DNA from: Microthrixaceae bacterium
GTDB taxonomy: Bacteria; Actinomycetota; Acidimicrobiia; Acidimicrobiales; Microtrichaceae
Direction of reading: 5' to 3'
Length of the DNA stretch: 64,000 nt
NCBI GenBank assembly: GCA_023957975.1
Contig: JAMLGM010000002.1
Span: 62,001 to 126,000, forward strand
In this document: piece by piece, positions 15,391-23,184 of the stretch
How the letters are laid out: each line of letters opens with the position of its first letter
Position numbering within the stretch: position 1 is the first letter of the stretch
Notes under the pieces: generated by a model
What the model was told of the DNA's origin: nothing
The model's database searches: none
Seen by the model: the letters and a program-made list of their open reading frames with translations, nothing else
Position numbers and translations under genes: made by a program

Positions 15391-16313
15391 GGGTGCTGAT
15401 CACCGGCGGAGCAGGGGTGCTTGGATCGGCGCTCGTGCGTGTGGCTACCGAACGGAGCGATACCGGGGCAAGCGCTGACGCCGGGGTGAGCGCCGATACC
15501 GGGGCGAACGCTCGCCACCAGGTGGAGGTCACCGTTCGGCGCCGAGACTCCGTCACGCCCCCCGGGGCCAAACGCCATATCGTCGAACTCACGCAACCGA
15601 TGGCGTTCTGGAGCGTCGTCGAGCGGCGCCGCCCCGATGTGGTCATCCACACCGCCTATTCGCGCAGCGATCACGTCGCGACCGTGGACATCACCTCCGA
15701 GGTGGCGACGGTGTGTGCGACGTTTGGCGTGGAGTTGATCCACGTCTCCACCGACGCCCTCTTCGACGGTGATCATGCGCCCTACGACGAGTCGGCGCTC
15801 CCGGCACCGGTCACGCCTTATGGGCGGGCGAAGGCGCGGTGTGAGGAGATCGTGAGCGAGAACTGCCCCGACGCCGCGATCGTGCGGACGTCGTTGATCG
15901 TCGCCGACGACGCGAGCGACGGAACCTCGGCCTGGTTGGTTGAGGCGTTGCGGGCCGGGCAGCGCACGACCTTGTTTCACGACGAGTTCCGGTGCCCGAT
16001 CCGCGACGTCGACCTTGCGAAGCTGCTGTGGGGCCTCGTCGACCTGGACGCCGCCGAACGTCGGGGTGTGTGGCACCTCGTCGGCCCGGAGCGTCTCAGC
16101 CGGGTGGAACTCGGCCATCGAATCGCCCGTCGAATGGGTCTCGACGGTTCGCTCATCGATGAGGCCTCGTCGGACTCGATGCCGGGCCGCCGCCCGAAGG
16201 ATCTGGCCCTCGGTGCGGCTCGAATGCAGCGGTGGCTCGAATCGGGACGGTCCGGGGATGCGTGCTGGCCTGCGCCGATCGGTAGTGTGGAAGGTCATGG
16301 CTCTCGTAACTGA
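15387..16313 (+). CDS. NAD(P)-dependent reductase, RmlD/dTDP-4-dehydrorhamnose reductase-like
   Basis: A 308-residue extended SDR. The Rossmann motif GGAGVLGSAL is at residues 7-16, and the catalytic pair is Tyr145-x3-Lys149 in YGRAK, preceded by HVSTDALFDG as in RmlD-type enzymes. The family reduces or epimerises nucleotide-sugars such as dTDP-4-keto-rhamnose, but no other rml gene is near, so the substrate is uncertain. Residues about 28-45 are a low-complexity insert of SADAG/SADTG repeats in the loop after the first strand, consistent with slippage seen elsewhere here. ATG 15387 is the last of four ATGs generated by the upstream 14-bp array and the only one that opens the long frame. Confidence 0.78.
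   Translation: MRVLITGGAGVLGSALVRVATERSDTGASADAGVSADTGANARHQVEVTVRRRDSVTPPGAKRHIVELTQPMAFWSVVERRRPDVVIHTAYSRSDHVATVDITSEVATVCATFGVELIHVSTDALFDGDHAPYDESALPAPVTPYGRAKARCEEIVSENCPDAAIVRTSLIVADDASDGTSAWLVEALRAGQRTTLFHDEFRCPIRDVDLAKLLWGLVDLDAAERRGVWHLVGPERLSRVELGHRIARRMGLDGSLIDEASSDSMPGRRPKDLALGAARMQRWLESGRSGDACWPAPIGSVEGHGSRN
16283..16288 (+). promoter_or_regulatory. -10 box for the small gene at 16297
   Basis: TAGTGT lies 8 bases before ATG 16297, inside the 3' end of the RmlD-like gene, fitting the leaderless pattern of this window. A GGAAGG also lies close to the ATG. Confidence 0.4.
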
Positions 16314-16524
16314 CCCCGTGTTCAACGTCAACGATCGCGTCGTCGCCACCGTCGACCTCGGAGCGGTTCCGGCCGGCACCCCGGGGCGGGTGATCCTTCG
16401 TAACGGCATCTCGTCGTTTCGCTATCGCGTGTTCTTCGATATCGGTGGCCCGAATGGAACCGACGTCGGCCACGTGACCGGGGACGTGTTGGCCCGAGCC
16501 GATCGCAAGGGAAACCGCAAATAG
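16297..16524 (+). CDS. Small basic protein, SH3/KOW-like
   Basis: A 75-residue ORF beginning MALVTDPVFNVNDRVVATVD, overlapping the previous stop by 17 bases. The pattern of short hydrophobic strands with VNDRVV, VPAGTPGRVI, YRVFFD and a basic end (ARADRKGNRK) resembles small SH3-like beta-barrel proteins of the KOW type, but I cannot name the family. No signal peptide or membrane span is visible. The much longer open frame upstream is a shadow of the RmlD-like gene. It has its own candidate -10 box. Its function is unknown. Confidence 0.6.
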   Translation: MALVTDPVFNVNDRVVATVDLGAVPAGTPGRVILRNGISSFRYRVFFDIGGPNGTDVGHVTGDVLARADRKGNRK

Positions 16525-16630
16525 GCAAATAGTTCGTGGGGGGCCGGTGCTCGCCGGTGCTGGTGCCAGGTCGACGACTGGTGTGACACCGGGGTCGACG
16601 TTCACAACCCAACAGGGGGGAAACAACATC

Positions 16631-17665
16631 ATGAAGGTTTCGATGCAACTGCCGTACGCCGGTGGTTTCGATGAGTCGGTCGATCAGGTGGTCGAGCTGG
16701 AAAAGGCGGGGCTCGACATCGTCTACGTCGCCGAGGCGTACAGCTTCGATGCGGTCTCGGCCATGGGCTATATCGCGGCGAAGACCTCGACGGTGGAGAT
16801 TGCCTCGGGAATTTTGCCGATCTACACCCGCACGCCGTCGCTGATGGCGATGACCGCCGCCGGGGTGGATTACGTCTCGGGTGGACGTTGCATCCTCGGT
16901 CTCGGAGCCTCGGGTCCGCAGGTCATCGAGGGGTTCCACGGCCTGACCTACGACGCTCCCCTCGGGCGTACCCGTGAGATGATCGACATCTGTCGCAAGG
17001 TGTGGGCCCGCGAGGAGAAGCTCACCTACGACGGCAAGTATTACCAGCTGCCGTTGCCCGAAGGGCAAGGGACCGGGCTCGGAAAGCCGCTCAAGATCAT
17101 CAATCATCCGGTTCGCGCTCGTATCCCGATTCAGATCGCGGCGCTGGGACCGAAGAACATCGAGATGACCGCCGAGCTCGCAGAGGGTTGGATTCCGATC
17201 TTCTACCACCCGGAAAAGGCTGACGACGCGTTCGGCGAGGCGATCCGCAAGGGCACCGCCAAGCGAGATCCTGAGCTTGGACAGCTCGACATTGTGGCCG
17301 GGGGTCTCGTGTGCGTCGGAGATGACGTCAAAGGGGTGCTCGATCGTCTCCGGCCGATGGTGGCGCTGTATGTGGGCGGCATGGGGGCTCGCGACAAGAA
17401 CTTCTACAACCAACTCTTTCAGCGGTACGGCTACGAAGCGGAGGCCAAGGAGATCCAGGACCTGTATCTCGACGGCAAGAAGGACGAGGCCGCCGCGGCC
17501 GTTCCGGTGGAGTTCCTCGAGGCGACCAACCTGGTCGGGCCCGAGGGATACGTGAAGGAACGCATCGCCGCGTTCAAGGAGTCGGGGGTGACCATCCTGT
17601 CGGCCATTCCGATGGCGGAGAATCAACCGGCGTTGATCGAACAGCTCAAGAGCTGGATCTCCTGA
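16631..17665 (+). CDS. LLM-class F420-dependent oxidoreductase
   Basis: A 344-residue luciferase-like TIM-barrel protein. It begins MKVSMQLPYAGGFDESVDQV and has VYVAEAYSFDAVSAMGYIA and IASGILPIYTRTPSLMAMTA near the N-terminus, with RCILGLGASGPQVIEGFHG in the middle. These are hallmarks of actinobacterial deazaflavin F420-dependent members of the family. It is soluble. ATG 16631 is preceded by GGGGGGA about 10 bases upstream and starts exactly where family homology starts, so the longer upstream frame (from 16547) was rejected. The substrate is unknown; F420 use is inferred from the subfamily, not proved by a single residue. Its stop codon begins a perfect 14-bp tandem duplication leading into the flippase gene. 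Confidence 0.82.
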   Translation: MKVSMQLPYAGGFDESVDQVVELEKAGLDIVYVAEAYSFDAVSAMGYIAAKTSTVEIASGILPIYTRTPSLMAMTAAGVDYVSGGRCILGLGASGPQVIEGFHGLTYDAPLGRTREMIDICRKVWAREEKLTYDGKYYQLPLPEGQGTGLGKPLKIINHPVRARIPIQIAALGPKNIEMTAELAEGWIPIFYHPEKADDAFGEAIRKGTAKRDPELGQLDIVAGGLVCVGDDVKGVLDRLRPMVALYVGGMGARDKNFYNQLFQRYGYEAEAKEIQDLYLDGKKDEAAAAVPVEFLEATNLVGPEGYVKERIAAFKESGVTILSAIPMAENQPALIEQLKSWIS

Positions 17666-17693
17666 TCCGCTGCCTGTGATCCGCTGCCTGTGA
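17663..17693 (+). repeat. 14-bp tandem duplication creating a mini-ORF before the flippase
   Basis: Two perfect copies of tgatccgctgcctg run from the LLM stop codon to the flippase GTG. The first copy supplies GTG 17676, which opens a five-codon ORF (Met-Ile-Arg-Cys-Leu) whose TGA stop (17691) overlaps the flippase start as GTGA. Confidence 0.85.
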
Positions 17694-19255
17694 CCGAAAC
17701 CTCCGAATCCCCTGACGACATCGCTGCGGCGAGGGCCTCGCGCGCAGTTGGGTCCGGTGCGGGTGGTGCGTCGGCCGGCGGCGAGCCGGCTGGCGCCGGC
17801 GAGCCATCGATCGGCAAGAAGGCTGCCGGCGGGTTCGCGTGGGCGCTCGTCGGCTTCGCGCTGATGCAGGTCGGGTCGTTCGCGACCTACAGCATCGCCA
17901 CTCGAGTCCTCGGCGACGAGGGGATCGGCGTCTCCGCCACCGCGCTCACCTTGGTCTTTTGGATCGATGTGTTGTTGTCGGTGGGGCTCGGGGCCTCGCT
18001 GATCTACGAGCAGGAAACCGGACAGACCAAACGGGTGGCGGTGGCCTTCACCGTGAACCTGATGGTCGCCGCGGTGTTGGCAGCCCTTTGCTTTTTCGGG
18101 GCCGACACGATCGATCGTCTGCTCGGGGCAGAGCACCCCGAGATGTTCCGGGTGCTCGCCGCGCTGATCGTCGTCAAAGGCTTGGGGCAGGTGCCTGATG
18201 CCATGTTGAAGCGCGAGCTCGACTTCAAGCGTCGAGTCCGCGCTGATTTCACGCGGTCGATCGGTCGATTCGTCGTGACGGTGTCATTGCTGAACGCCGG
18301 GGTCGGACCGGTGTCGATGGTCATCGGCGTGCTCGTCGCCGAGATCGCTGCGGTTTCGGTGACGTGGTTCCTCGTGCGGTTCAAACCGGTGCTGAGCTTC
18401 GACCGCGTGGTGGCAGGACAGATGCTGCGGTTTGGTGCGGCGATGTTCGGCGCTCAACTTCTCGGCATGTTGTGGCTGCAGGGCGACTATTTCTTCATCG
18501 CCCACACATGGGGTGCCAAGTCGAGCGAGTACGGCAGCTACTTCACCGCGTTTCGGCTGCCTGAGCTGATTCTCGGCAGCGCCTACAACCTGTTTTCCAA
18601 TGTGGCGTTCCCGGCGTACTCGGCGGCGCGCAAGCGCGGATCCGATGCGCTTCGCGAGGCCTCGCTCAAGAGTCTGCGGTATCTGTGCTTCTTCGGCTTC
18701 ACCGCGAGCATCGGGATGTCGCTCATCGCCAGGGATTTCATCTCGGTGCTCTTCCCGGACATCACCGGCGCCATCCCGATCATGGAACTGCTGTGTGTGG
18801 CAGCCGGGTTCGTCGGGGTCGGCTATGCCTCGGGCGACATCTATGCGGCGATCGGCAAGCCGCGTCTCGGCATCTACTTCGCGGCGGTGTTCGTCCCGGT
18901 GCTCTTCGCAGGGTTCGTCATCGCGGTTCGACACAGCACTATCTGGGTGGCAGCCGTGCACGTCGTGGTGATCATCCCGTATTCGGCGTTTCGGATCGAG
19001 GTCGCCAATCGCCTCATCGGGACGACCTGGCGTCAATCCCTCGCAGCGCTGAGGCCGTCCGCCGCCGCCGTCGCCGGGCTGGTGGCCCTCGCGCTGCCGG
19101 TACGCCTTTTGCTCGCTCAAGGGTTCGGATCGCTGATCGCCATCGTCGTCGCCGGCGTGGTCGGTGCCGGGCTGGGGCTCCTTGTCGGCGATCGAGCGAT
19201 GGTGCGTGAGATCGTCGCCGGGGTGGGTATCGTCCGTTCCAAATTCGCCAGATAG
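17690..19255 (+). CDS. Polysaccharide flippase, MOP superfamily (Wzx-like)
   Basis: A 521-residue membrane protein with about 12-14 hydrophobic spans. It matches the oligosaccharide flippase (RfbX/Wzx) branch of the MOP exporters, which move lipid-linked oligosaccharides across the membrane. Recognisable parts are GFAWALVGFALMQVGSFATYSIATRVLG at the first span (listed here only as a region, residues about 45-72), YEQETGQTKRVAVAFTVN, and SVLFPDITGAIPIMELLCV. The N-terminal 40 residues are Ala/Gly/Ser-rich and disordered. There is no Shine-Dalgarno; the start overlaps a mini-ORF made by the 14-bp duplication. No glycosyltransferase lies next to it, so its cargo is unknown. Confidence 0.78.
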   Translation: MTETSESPDDIAAARASRAVGSGAGGASAGGEPAGAGEPSIGKKAAGGFAWALVGFALMQVGSFATYSIATRVLGDEGIGVSATALTLVFWIDVLLSVGLGASLIYEQETGQTKRVAVAFTVNLMVAAVLAALCFFGADTIDRLLGAEHPEMFRVLAALIVVKGLGQVPDAMLKRELDFKRRVRADFTRSIGRFVVTVSLLNAGVGPVSMVIGVLVAEIAAVSVTWFLVRFKPVLSFDRVVAGQMLRFGAAMFGAQLLGMLWLQGDYFFIAHTWGAKSSEYGSYFTAFRLPELILGSAYNLFSNVAFPAYSAARKRGSDALREASLKSLRYLCFFGFTASIGMSLIARDFISVLFPDITGAIPIMELLCVAAGFVGVGYASGDIYAAIGKPRLGIYFAAVFVPVLFAGFVIAVRHSTIWVAAVHVVVIIPYSAFRIEVANRLIGTTWRQSLAALRPSAAAVAGLVALALPVRLLLAQGFGSLIAIVVAGVVGAGLGLLVGDRAMVREIVAGVGIVRSKFAR

Positions 19256-19288
19256 TTGCGGCGCTACCGCAACGCTTCAAGAAGGATT

Positions 19289-19294
19289 TACGCT
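19289..19294 (+). promoter_or_regulatory. -10 box for the leaderless GNAT gene
   Basis: TACGCT lies 6 bases before ATG 19301, identical in sequence and spacing to the aminotransferase promoter at 12809. Confidence 0.55.
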
Positions 19295-19300
19295 GACAAC

Positions 19301-19978
19301 ATGGCCTCAATCAAGGGACTGAAGGACCGCCTCAACGAATGGAAGCCGCGTATTGCGTCGACCTTCGTCGTGTATCTGGAGGCGAAGAAGTCGCCAATCG
19401 ACCCGGAGACGATCGACACGTCGTTCACCATGGTGACCGTGACGTCGCCCGACGATCCGCTTCTGCCGAAGCTGACCTCGTCGAAGCGCCAACTGAAAAT
19501 CGCCCGCGACGCCATCGCTTCGGGGCACTGGGACATCCTGGTTGCGCTCGACGCCGACGGTGAACCCGCGGGTCGGATTTGGCAGACCTTCGACACCGAG
19601 CGGGCGCTGGCCCACGGGGTTCCTCGTATGAAGCTGGCGGCGGATGAGGTGCTGATGTTCGACCTGTTCGTCGCACGCCAGTACCGGCGCAGCGGTATTG
19701 CGATGACGATGGCCGATGCGTTCTTCCGGCGCTATGACCCCGACGTCTCCGACATGAAGCTGACGTACGGGTTCATCACCTACGAGAACGCCCCCTCGAT
19801 TCTGTGGCACCACTCGGTCGGATTCACCATCGTGCAGACGGTGAATCTGCTGGAGATCGGGCCGTTCATCCGTTGGAAGATCCCGTTTTCCGACGTGCCC
19901 CGTTTCGGGCCGATGTCGCGCAAAGGCCGGCACACCAATCCGGAACGCGAACTCTTCGGACCGGCGCTACTGCCGTAG
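19301..19978 (+). CDS. GNAT-family N-acetyltransferase
   Basis: A 225-residue cytoplasmic protein with one GNAT domain. The acetyl-CoA pyrophosphate loop is RRSGIA within FDLFVARQYRRSGIAMTM, and a later strand ITYENAPSILWHHSVGF is typical of the fold. ATG 19301 was chosen over TTG 19256 because the leaderless -10 motif sits 6 bases upstream and the extra 15 residues are unlike the family. The substrate is unknown: small molecules, peptides or antibiotics are all possible. It follows the flippase by 45 bases but has its own promoter signal. Confidence 0.72.
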   Translation: MASIKGLKDRLNEWKPRIASTFVVYLEAKKSPIDPETIDTSFTMVTVTSPDDPLLPKLTSSKRQLKIARDAIASGHWDILVALDADGEPAGRIWQTFDTERALAHGVPRMKLAADEVLMFDLFVARQYRRSGIAMTMADAFFRRYDPDVSDMKLTYGFITYENAPSILWHHSVGFTIVQTVNLLEIGPFIRWKIPFSDVPRFGPMSRKGRHTNPERELFGPALLP

Positions 19979-19993
19979 ATGTAGGCCCGAGCA

Positions 19994-20054
19994 CCCGGCC
20001 GAGCCGGGCGATTGGTGTCACTTCGGGCGGTAGGCGTCAGCTCGGGCGGTAGAG
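19994..20054. repeat. Small hairpin and 19-bp duplication at the DUF222 3' end
   Basis: CCCGGC-cga-GCCGGG (19994-20008) is a short GC hairpin between convergent genes. It is followed by two 19-base copies starting gtcac/gtcag and containing tcgggcggtag (20017-20035 and 20036-20054). The second holds the stop of the DUF222-HNH gene. Confidence 0.65.
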
Positions 20055-21659
20055 CAGGCCTTCGACCCAGGTGGTGAGGGCCCAGGAGGTGAGCGGAGCG
20101 CCGCCACCGTTGGGCTTGGCGCTGTACTTGTCGATCGGGGGGTTGCCGAGACGTTCGCGCAGCGCTTGCGCACTCGGAGCCGGTGTTGCCTCGGCGAGCG
20201 CACTCATCGCCATCGTGTTGCCCAGCAGTGTTCCGGTTTGATCGCGGAACTCGGCACGGCCGTCGACGATGGCTGCATGAAGATGCCCACTGTGAATTCT
20301 GCGGTGGTGAAATGAACACAGCGGCAGGAGATTGTCGATATCGGTCGGGCCGTCGGGATACGGGGTGACGTGGTGATAATGGAGAAATCTCGTCTGGCCG
20401 CATCCTGGCACCGCGCATCCGCCGTAGTGGAAGCGCAGCATCTTTCGTTGGGCCGGGGAGGCGAAGCGGTGCTCGGTGCCCAACTTGAGGGGGACCCCCT
20501 TTTGGTGCCAGAGGAGTTGTAACGTGCCGGCCTTCGCCAGCATCGAGACGACCTCGGGGGTGAGCGGCGTGCCGTCGAGAAGGGTCGCGACCGAGTCGGG
20601 TCGGAGTTTCTGGGTGACCAACGTGTCGATATCGATCAAGACGTTGACACAGAACGGCTCGTTTCCCTCGCGTGTGAGGTTCAGGGTGCGCGCTCCCTCG
20701 ATTGCGAGGCGGGCGAAGTGGTACATCACCGTGTAGTTGGAGGGAACAGCCACGCGCTCGCGTGGTGAGTCGACCCCCGGGTCGGCTGAGGGCTCGGCTG
20801 AGGGCTCGGTGGGCGGGCCCGAATTGGTGTCGGTGCTGTCGGAGTCGGTGCTGTCGCCAGTGCCAGTGCCAGTGCCAGTGCCAGTGCCAGTGGGGTCGGC
20901 GCCCTTCATGGATTTTGCAACGTCGAGGTCGTTGCGTTGAGCGCATCGCCGGGCGGCCTCGAAGGCCTCGTCGAGCAACGCTCCGAGCTCAAGTGGCGCT
21001 CGTCCGTCGACTCGCCAGCGACCGAGATCATCGACCCAGGTTCGCCAATAGGTGAGTGCGTCGTCGCTCTGGTCGTCGCCGGGATCCGGAACCGGGGGAG
21101 GGCTTGAGGGCTCGTCGTGTGTGGCTGCGTCGGGCTCGAGATCTGCCGCCGCTTCTGCAGCCCCGTCGGGCTCGAGATCTGCCGCCGCTTCTGCAGCCGC
21201 TTCTGCCGCTTGCTCTCCAGCTTGTTCGCGTTCCTTCTTCCGGTACCAGTTGAACGCTCGCCGTGCCTGCGGGGTGGTAGCGGTGGTGGCGATGGAGGCA
21301 AGCGCTTCATCGTTTTCCGGGCAGGCGACACGGGCGGCCATCGCCGCCATACCCAGGGAGACGGCCCCCTGGTGGGCGCGTTCCATGACCGTCGGCATCG
21401 AGTGCTGGGCGACGGCTTCGGCAACTTCGGCTACTTGCTGGGCCATGGAGCGGGTCATGCCACAGTTGACGATCAGCCAGTGGGTGACCGACCGCCAGTC
21501 GCCCGCGATGTTGTAGAGCGGATCGGCCACCATGTCGGCGACCCTGGTTGCGAGTCGGGCGTGTGCGGCGTTGATCTCTCCCGCAAGCAAGCGCACCTCG
21601 GCTTCGATCTCCTCGTAGTCGGCGTGGGCCCGGTTCATCTGTGCCACGTGATCGAACAT
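20037..21659 (-). CDS. DUF222 domain HNH endonuclease (13E12 repeat family)
   Basis: A 540-residue protein of the actinobacterial DUF222-HNH family, whose relatives include the mycobacterial 13E12 repeat proteins. The DUF222 domain covers the N-terminal and central parts, and the C-terminus has an HNH nuclease: CAVPGCGQTRFLHYHHV, then DNLLPLCSFHHRRIH, with the zinc Cys pairs and catalytic His in place. The middle has low-complexity inserts: AADLEP repeats, a Thr-Gly run coded by six 6-bp units (20857-20892), and SAEPSAD. Start ATG 21659 (MFDHVAQMNRAH) is favoured; an ATG at 21698 in the same frame would add 13 residues. Function is unproved; a DNA-nicking or mobile-element role is inferred. 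Confidence 0.85.
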   Translation of the reverse strand: MFDHVAQMNRAHADYEEIEAEVRLLAGEINAAHARLATRVADMVADPLYNIAGDWRSVTHWLIVNCGMTRSMAQQVAEVAEAVAQHSMPTVMERAHQGAVSLGMAAMAARVACPENDEALASIATTATTPQARRAFNWYRKKEREQAGEQAAEAAAEAAADLEPDGAAEAAADLEPDAATHDEPSSPPPVPDPGDDQSDDALTYWRTWVDDLGRWRVDGRAPLELGALLDEAFEAARRCAQRNDLDVAKSMKGADPTGTGTGTGTGTGDSTDSDSTDTNSGPPTEPSAEPSADPGVDSPRERVAVPSNYTVMYHFARLAIEGARTLNLTREGNEPFCVNVLIDIDTLVTQKLRPDSVATLLDGTPLTPEVVSMLAKAGTLQLLWHQKGVPLKLGTEHRFASPAQRKMLRFHYGGCAVPGCGQTRFLHYHHVTPYPDGPTDIDNLLPLCSFHHRRIHSGHLHAAIVDGRAEFRDQTGTLLGNTMAMSALAEATPAPSAQALRERLGNPPIDKYSAKPNGGGAPLTSWALTTWVEGLLYRPS

Positions 21660-21757
21660 GTGTCCATGATACACGGAGAACGAACACCGGTTCGACATTC
21701 CACCGTAGGTAAATCTACCCAGTGCTGTGGTGGGATGCGTTTGCGACGGATCGCGCG

Positions 21758-21825
21758 GCGATCAAGCTGGGGCGGCGATCAGGCTGGGGCGGCGATCAGG
21801 CTGGGGCGGCGATCAGGCTGGGTCG
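21758..21825. repeat. Four 17-bp tandem repeats
   Basis: Four copies of gcgatca(a/g)gctgggg(c)g lie between the 3' end of the reductase and the DUF222-HNH start. They would be in the upstream region of the HNH gene. Together with the surrounding bases they fill the gap 21660-21834. Confidence 0.88.
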
Positions 21826-21834
21826 CCGCCGAGT

Positions 21835-23052
21835 TCAGACGTCGAAGTATCCGCCGCGTCCGCTGAGCACACCGCGCCGCCAACGCGAGGGCGTGTAGAG
21901 AAGTCCTCGGGGCGAGTCCTCGAACAACCAACGGATGAAGTTGCGCCGTGTCCAGTCGCTTCTGTTGGTGATCCACAACGCGATCGACGCACCCTTGCGG
22001 TGCCGAAGCGCCCGAGTCAGCAGCGAACTCATGCGATCGTCCGGCCCGAGTTCGCCGATCACTTCCTGCTCGTAGGAGGCCGATGCCGCCTCGGGGTCGT
22101 GCCAGTGGGCGTTGATGGCCTCTGCCGCCATGATGCCGGTCTGTAATGCCTGGCCGATGCCCTCGCCGGTCATGACATCACAGACCGCGGCCGCATCGCC
22201 GACGAAGAGAACCGGTCCGTGCGACAGCGAGACCCGTCCGACGCGACACGGTATCGGCCAGGCTCGATGCGGCTGTTCCGGCTCGATGTCGGGTCCCAGC
22301 AACTCGCGAACGTGAGGGCGTTCAAGTAGGTCGAGCCACAACTCCTTCATGTCGCCGACGGCCTGTTTGCCTCCTCGTTCGATTCCGAATCCGATGTTGG
22401 CCCGTCCGTCGCCGAGTGGGAAGGACCAGAAGTACCCGGGCAGGAAGTCCTGCTCGAAGAACACCACCAGGTCGGTGGCGGCTCGCCCGGACACGTTGCG
22501 GACGTATTGACGAAAGGCGTGCCATTCGCCTCGGTAGCCGGGTTCGGCATCGCCGAGCAGCTTGCGGGTGGGAGACCACATGCCATCGGCGGCAATCACG
22601 TGGCGCGCGTGGAGGTCGCCGAGCCCGGATGCGGTGACCGTCACCGACCCGTCGAGATGTTCCTCGATGGCGTCGACCGCAGCGCCCTCGTGCACGACCG
22701 CCCCCACCTTGCGGGCATGGGTCACCAACGCCGCGTCGAGGTCGCGCCGCTCGGCGACGACCGCGAAGAGGCCCTGGCTGCGATCGGGGAGCGGGTAGGC
22801 GATCTCGTCGCCGTAGGGAGGCCGGATCGAAACCTGCGAAATCGGGGTCCATGACGGGACCCCGGCGGGATCGAATCCGAGTTGATCGAGGCGCCGTAGC
22901 GCCCCGGCGGTGAGTCCATCGCCGCAGATCTTGTCGCGCGGAAAAGTCGCCTTGTCGATGACGACCACGCTGCGGCCCAGTTGGGCGAGGCGGGTCGCTG
23001 CGGCGCTTCCGGCGGGACCAGCTCCGATGATGACGACGTCGACCAACTGCAC
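21835..23052 (-). CDS. Geranylgeranyl reductase family FAD-dependent oxidoreductase
   Basis: A 405-residue flavoprotein of the geranylgeranyl reductase family, which reduces isoprenoid double bonds such as those in menaquinone side chains or polyprenols. The FAD dinucleotide motif is VVIIGAGPAGSAAATRLA at residues 6-23, followed by FPRDKICGDGLTAGALRRL, the signature of the family. GDAAAVCDVMTGEGIGQAL is the second FAD-binding motif (about residue 275). It starts at GTG 23052 with TAGCGT 6 bases upstream, a leaderless arrangement. Menaquinone reductase (MenJ-like) is one plausible role; the substrate is not determined. It is probably membrane-associated but has no clear span. Confidence 0.82.
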   Translation of the reverse strand: MQLVDVVIIGAGPAGSAAATRLAQLGRSVVVIDKATFPRDKICGDGLTAGALRRLDQLGFDPAGVPSWTPISQVSIRPPYGDEIAYPLPDRSQGLFAVVAERRDLDAALVTHARKVGAVVHEGAAVDAIEEHLDGSVTVTASGLGDLHARHVIAADGMWSPTRKLLGDAEPGYRGEWHAFRQYVRNVSGRAATDLVVFFEQDFLPGYFWSFPLGDGRANIGFGIERGGKQAVGDMKELWLDLLERPHVRELLGPDIEPEQPHRAWPIPCRVGRVSLSHGPVLFVGDAAAVCDVMTGEGIGQALQTGIMAAEAINAHWHDPEAASASYEQEVIGELGPDDRMSSLLTRALRHRKGASIALWITNRSDWTRRNFIRWLFEDSPRGLLYTPSRWRRGVLSGRGGYFDV

Positions 23053-23058
23053 GCGACA

Positions 23059-23064
23059 ACGCTA
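23059..23064 (-). promoter_or_regulatory. -10 box for leaderless reductase transcript
   Basis: Read on the minus strand, TAGCGT is 6 bases upstream of GTG 23052. No Shine-Dalgarno is present, matching the leaderless pattern. Confidence 0.5.
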
Positions 23065-23104
23065 GGACGCCAAGCCCGTCAACGGCGAACCGGGCTCGCG
23101 CTTC

Positions 23105-23169
23105 CGAGGTTCGTGGCCGAGGTTCGTGGCCGAGGTTCGTGGACGAGGTTCGTGGACGAGGTTCGTGGA
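23105..23169. repeat. Five 13-bp tandem repeats
   Basis: Five copies of cgaggttcgtgg(c/a) lie downstream of the WS/DGAT stop and upstream of the reductase promoter. They are non-coding as far as I can see. Confidence 0.88.
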
Positions 23170-23184
23170 CGAGGTGGCCTCGGT

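Noticed and set aside
14283..16409. 708-codon antisense frame over the FadE and RmlD-like genes
   Set aside because: It lies opposite two well-supported genes and its product has no motif.
16328..18136. 602-codon antisense frame over the LLM and flippase genes
   Set aside because: It is opposite clear genes and is Arg/Asp/His-rich, typical of a shadow.
20857..20892. Hexamer run CCAGTG x6 as a regulatory repeat
   Set aside because: It lies inside the DUF222-HNH gene, is in frame and codes the Thr-Gly linker.
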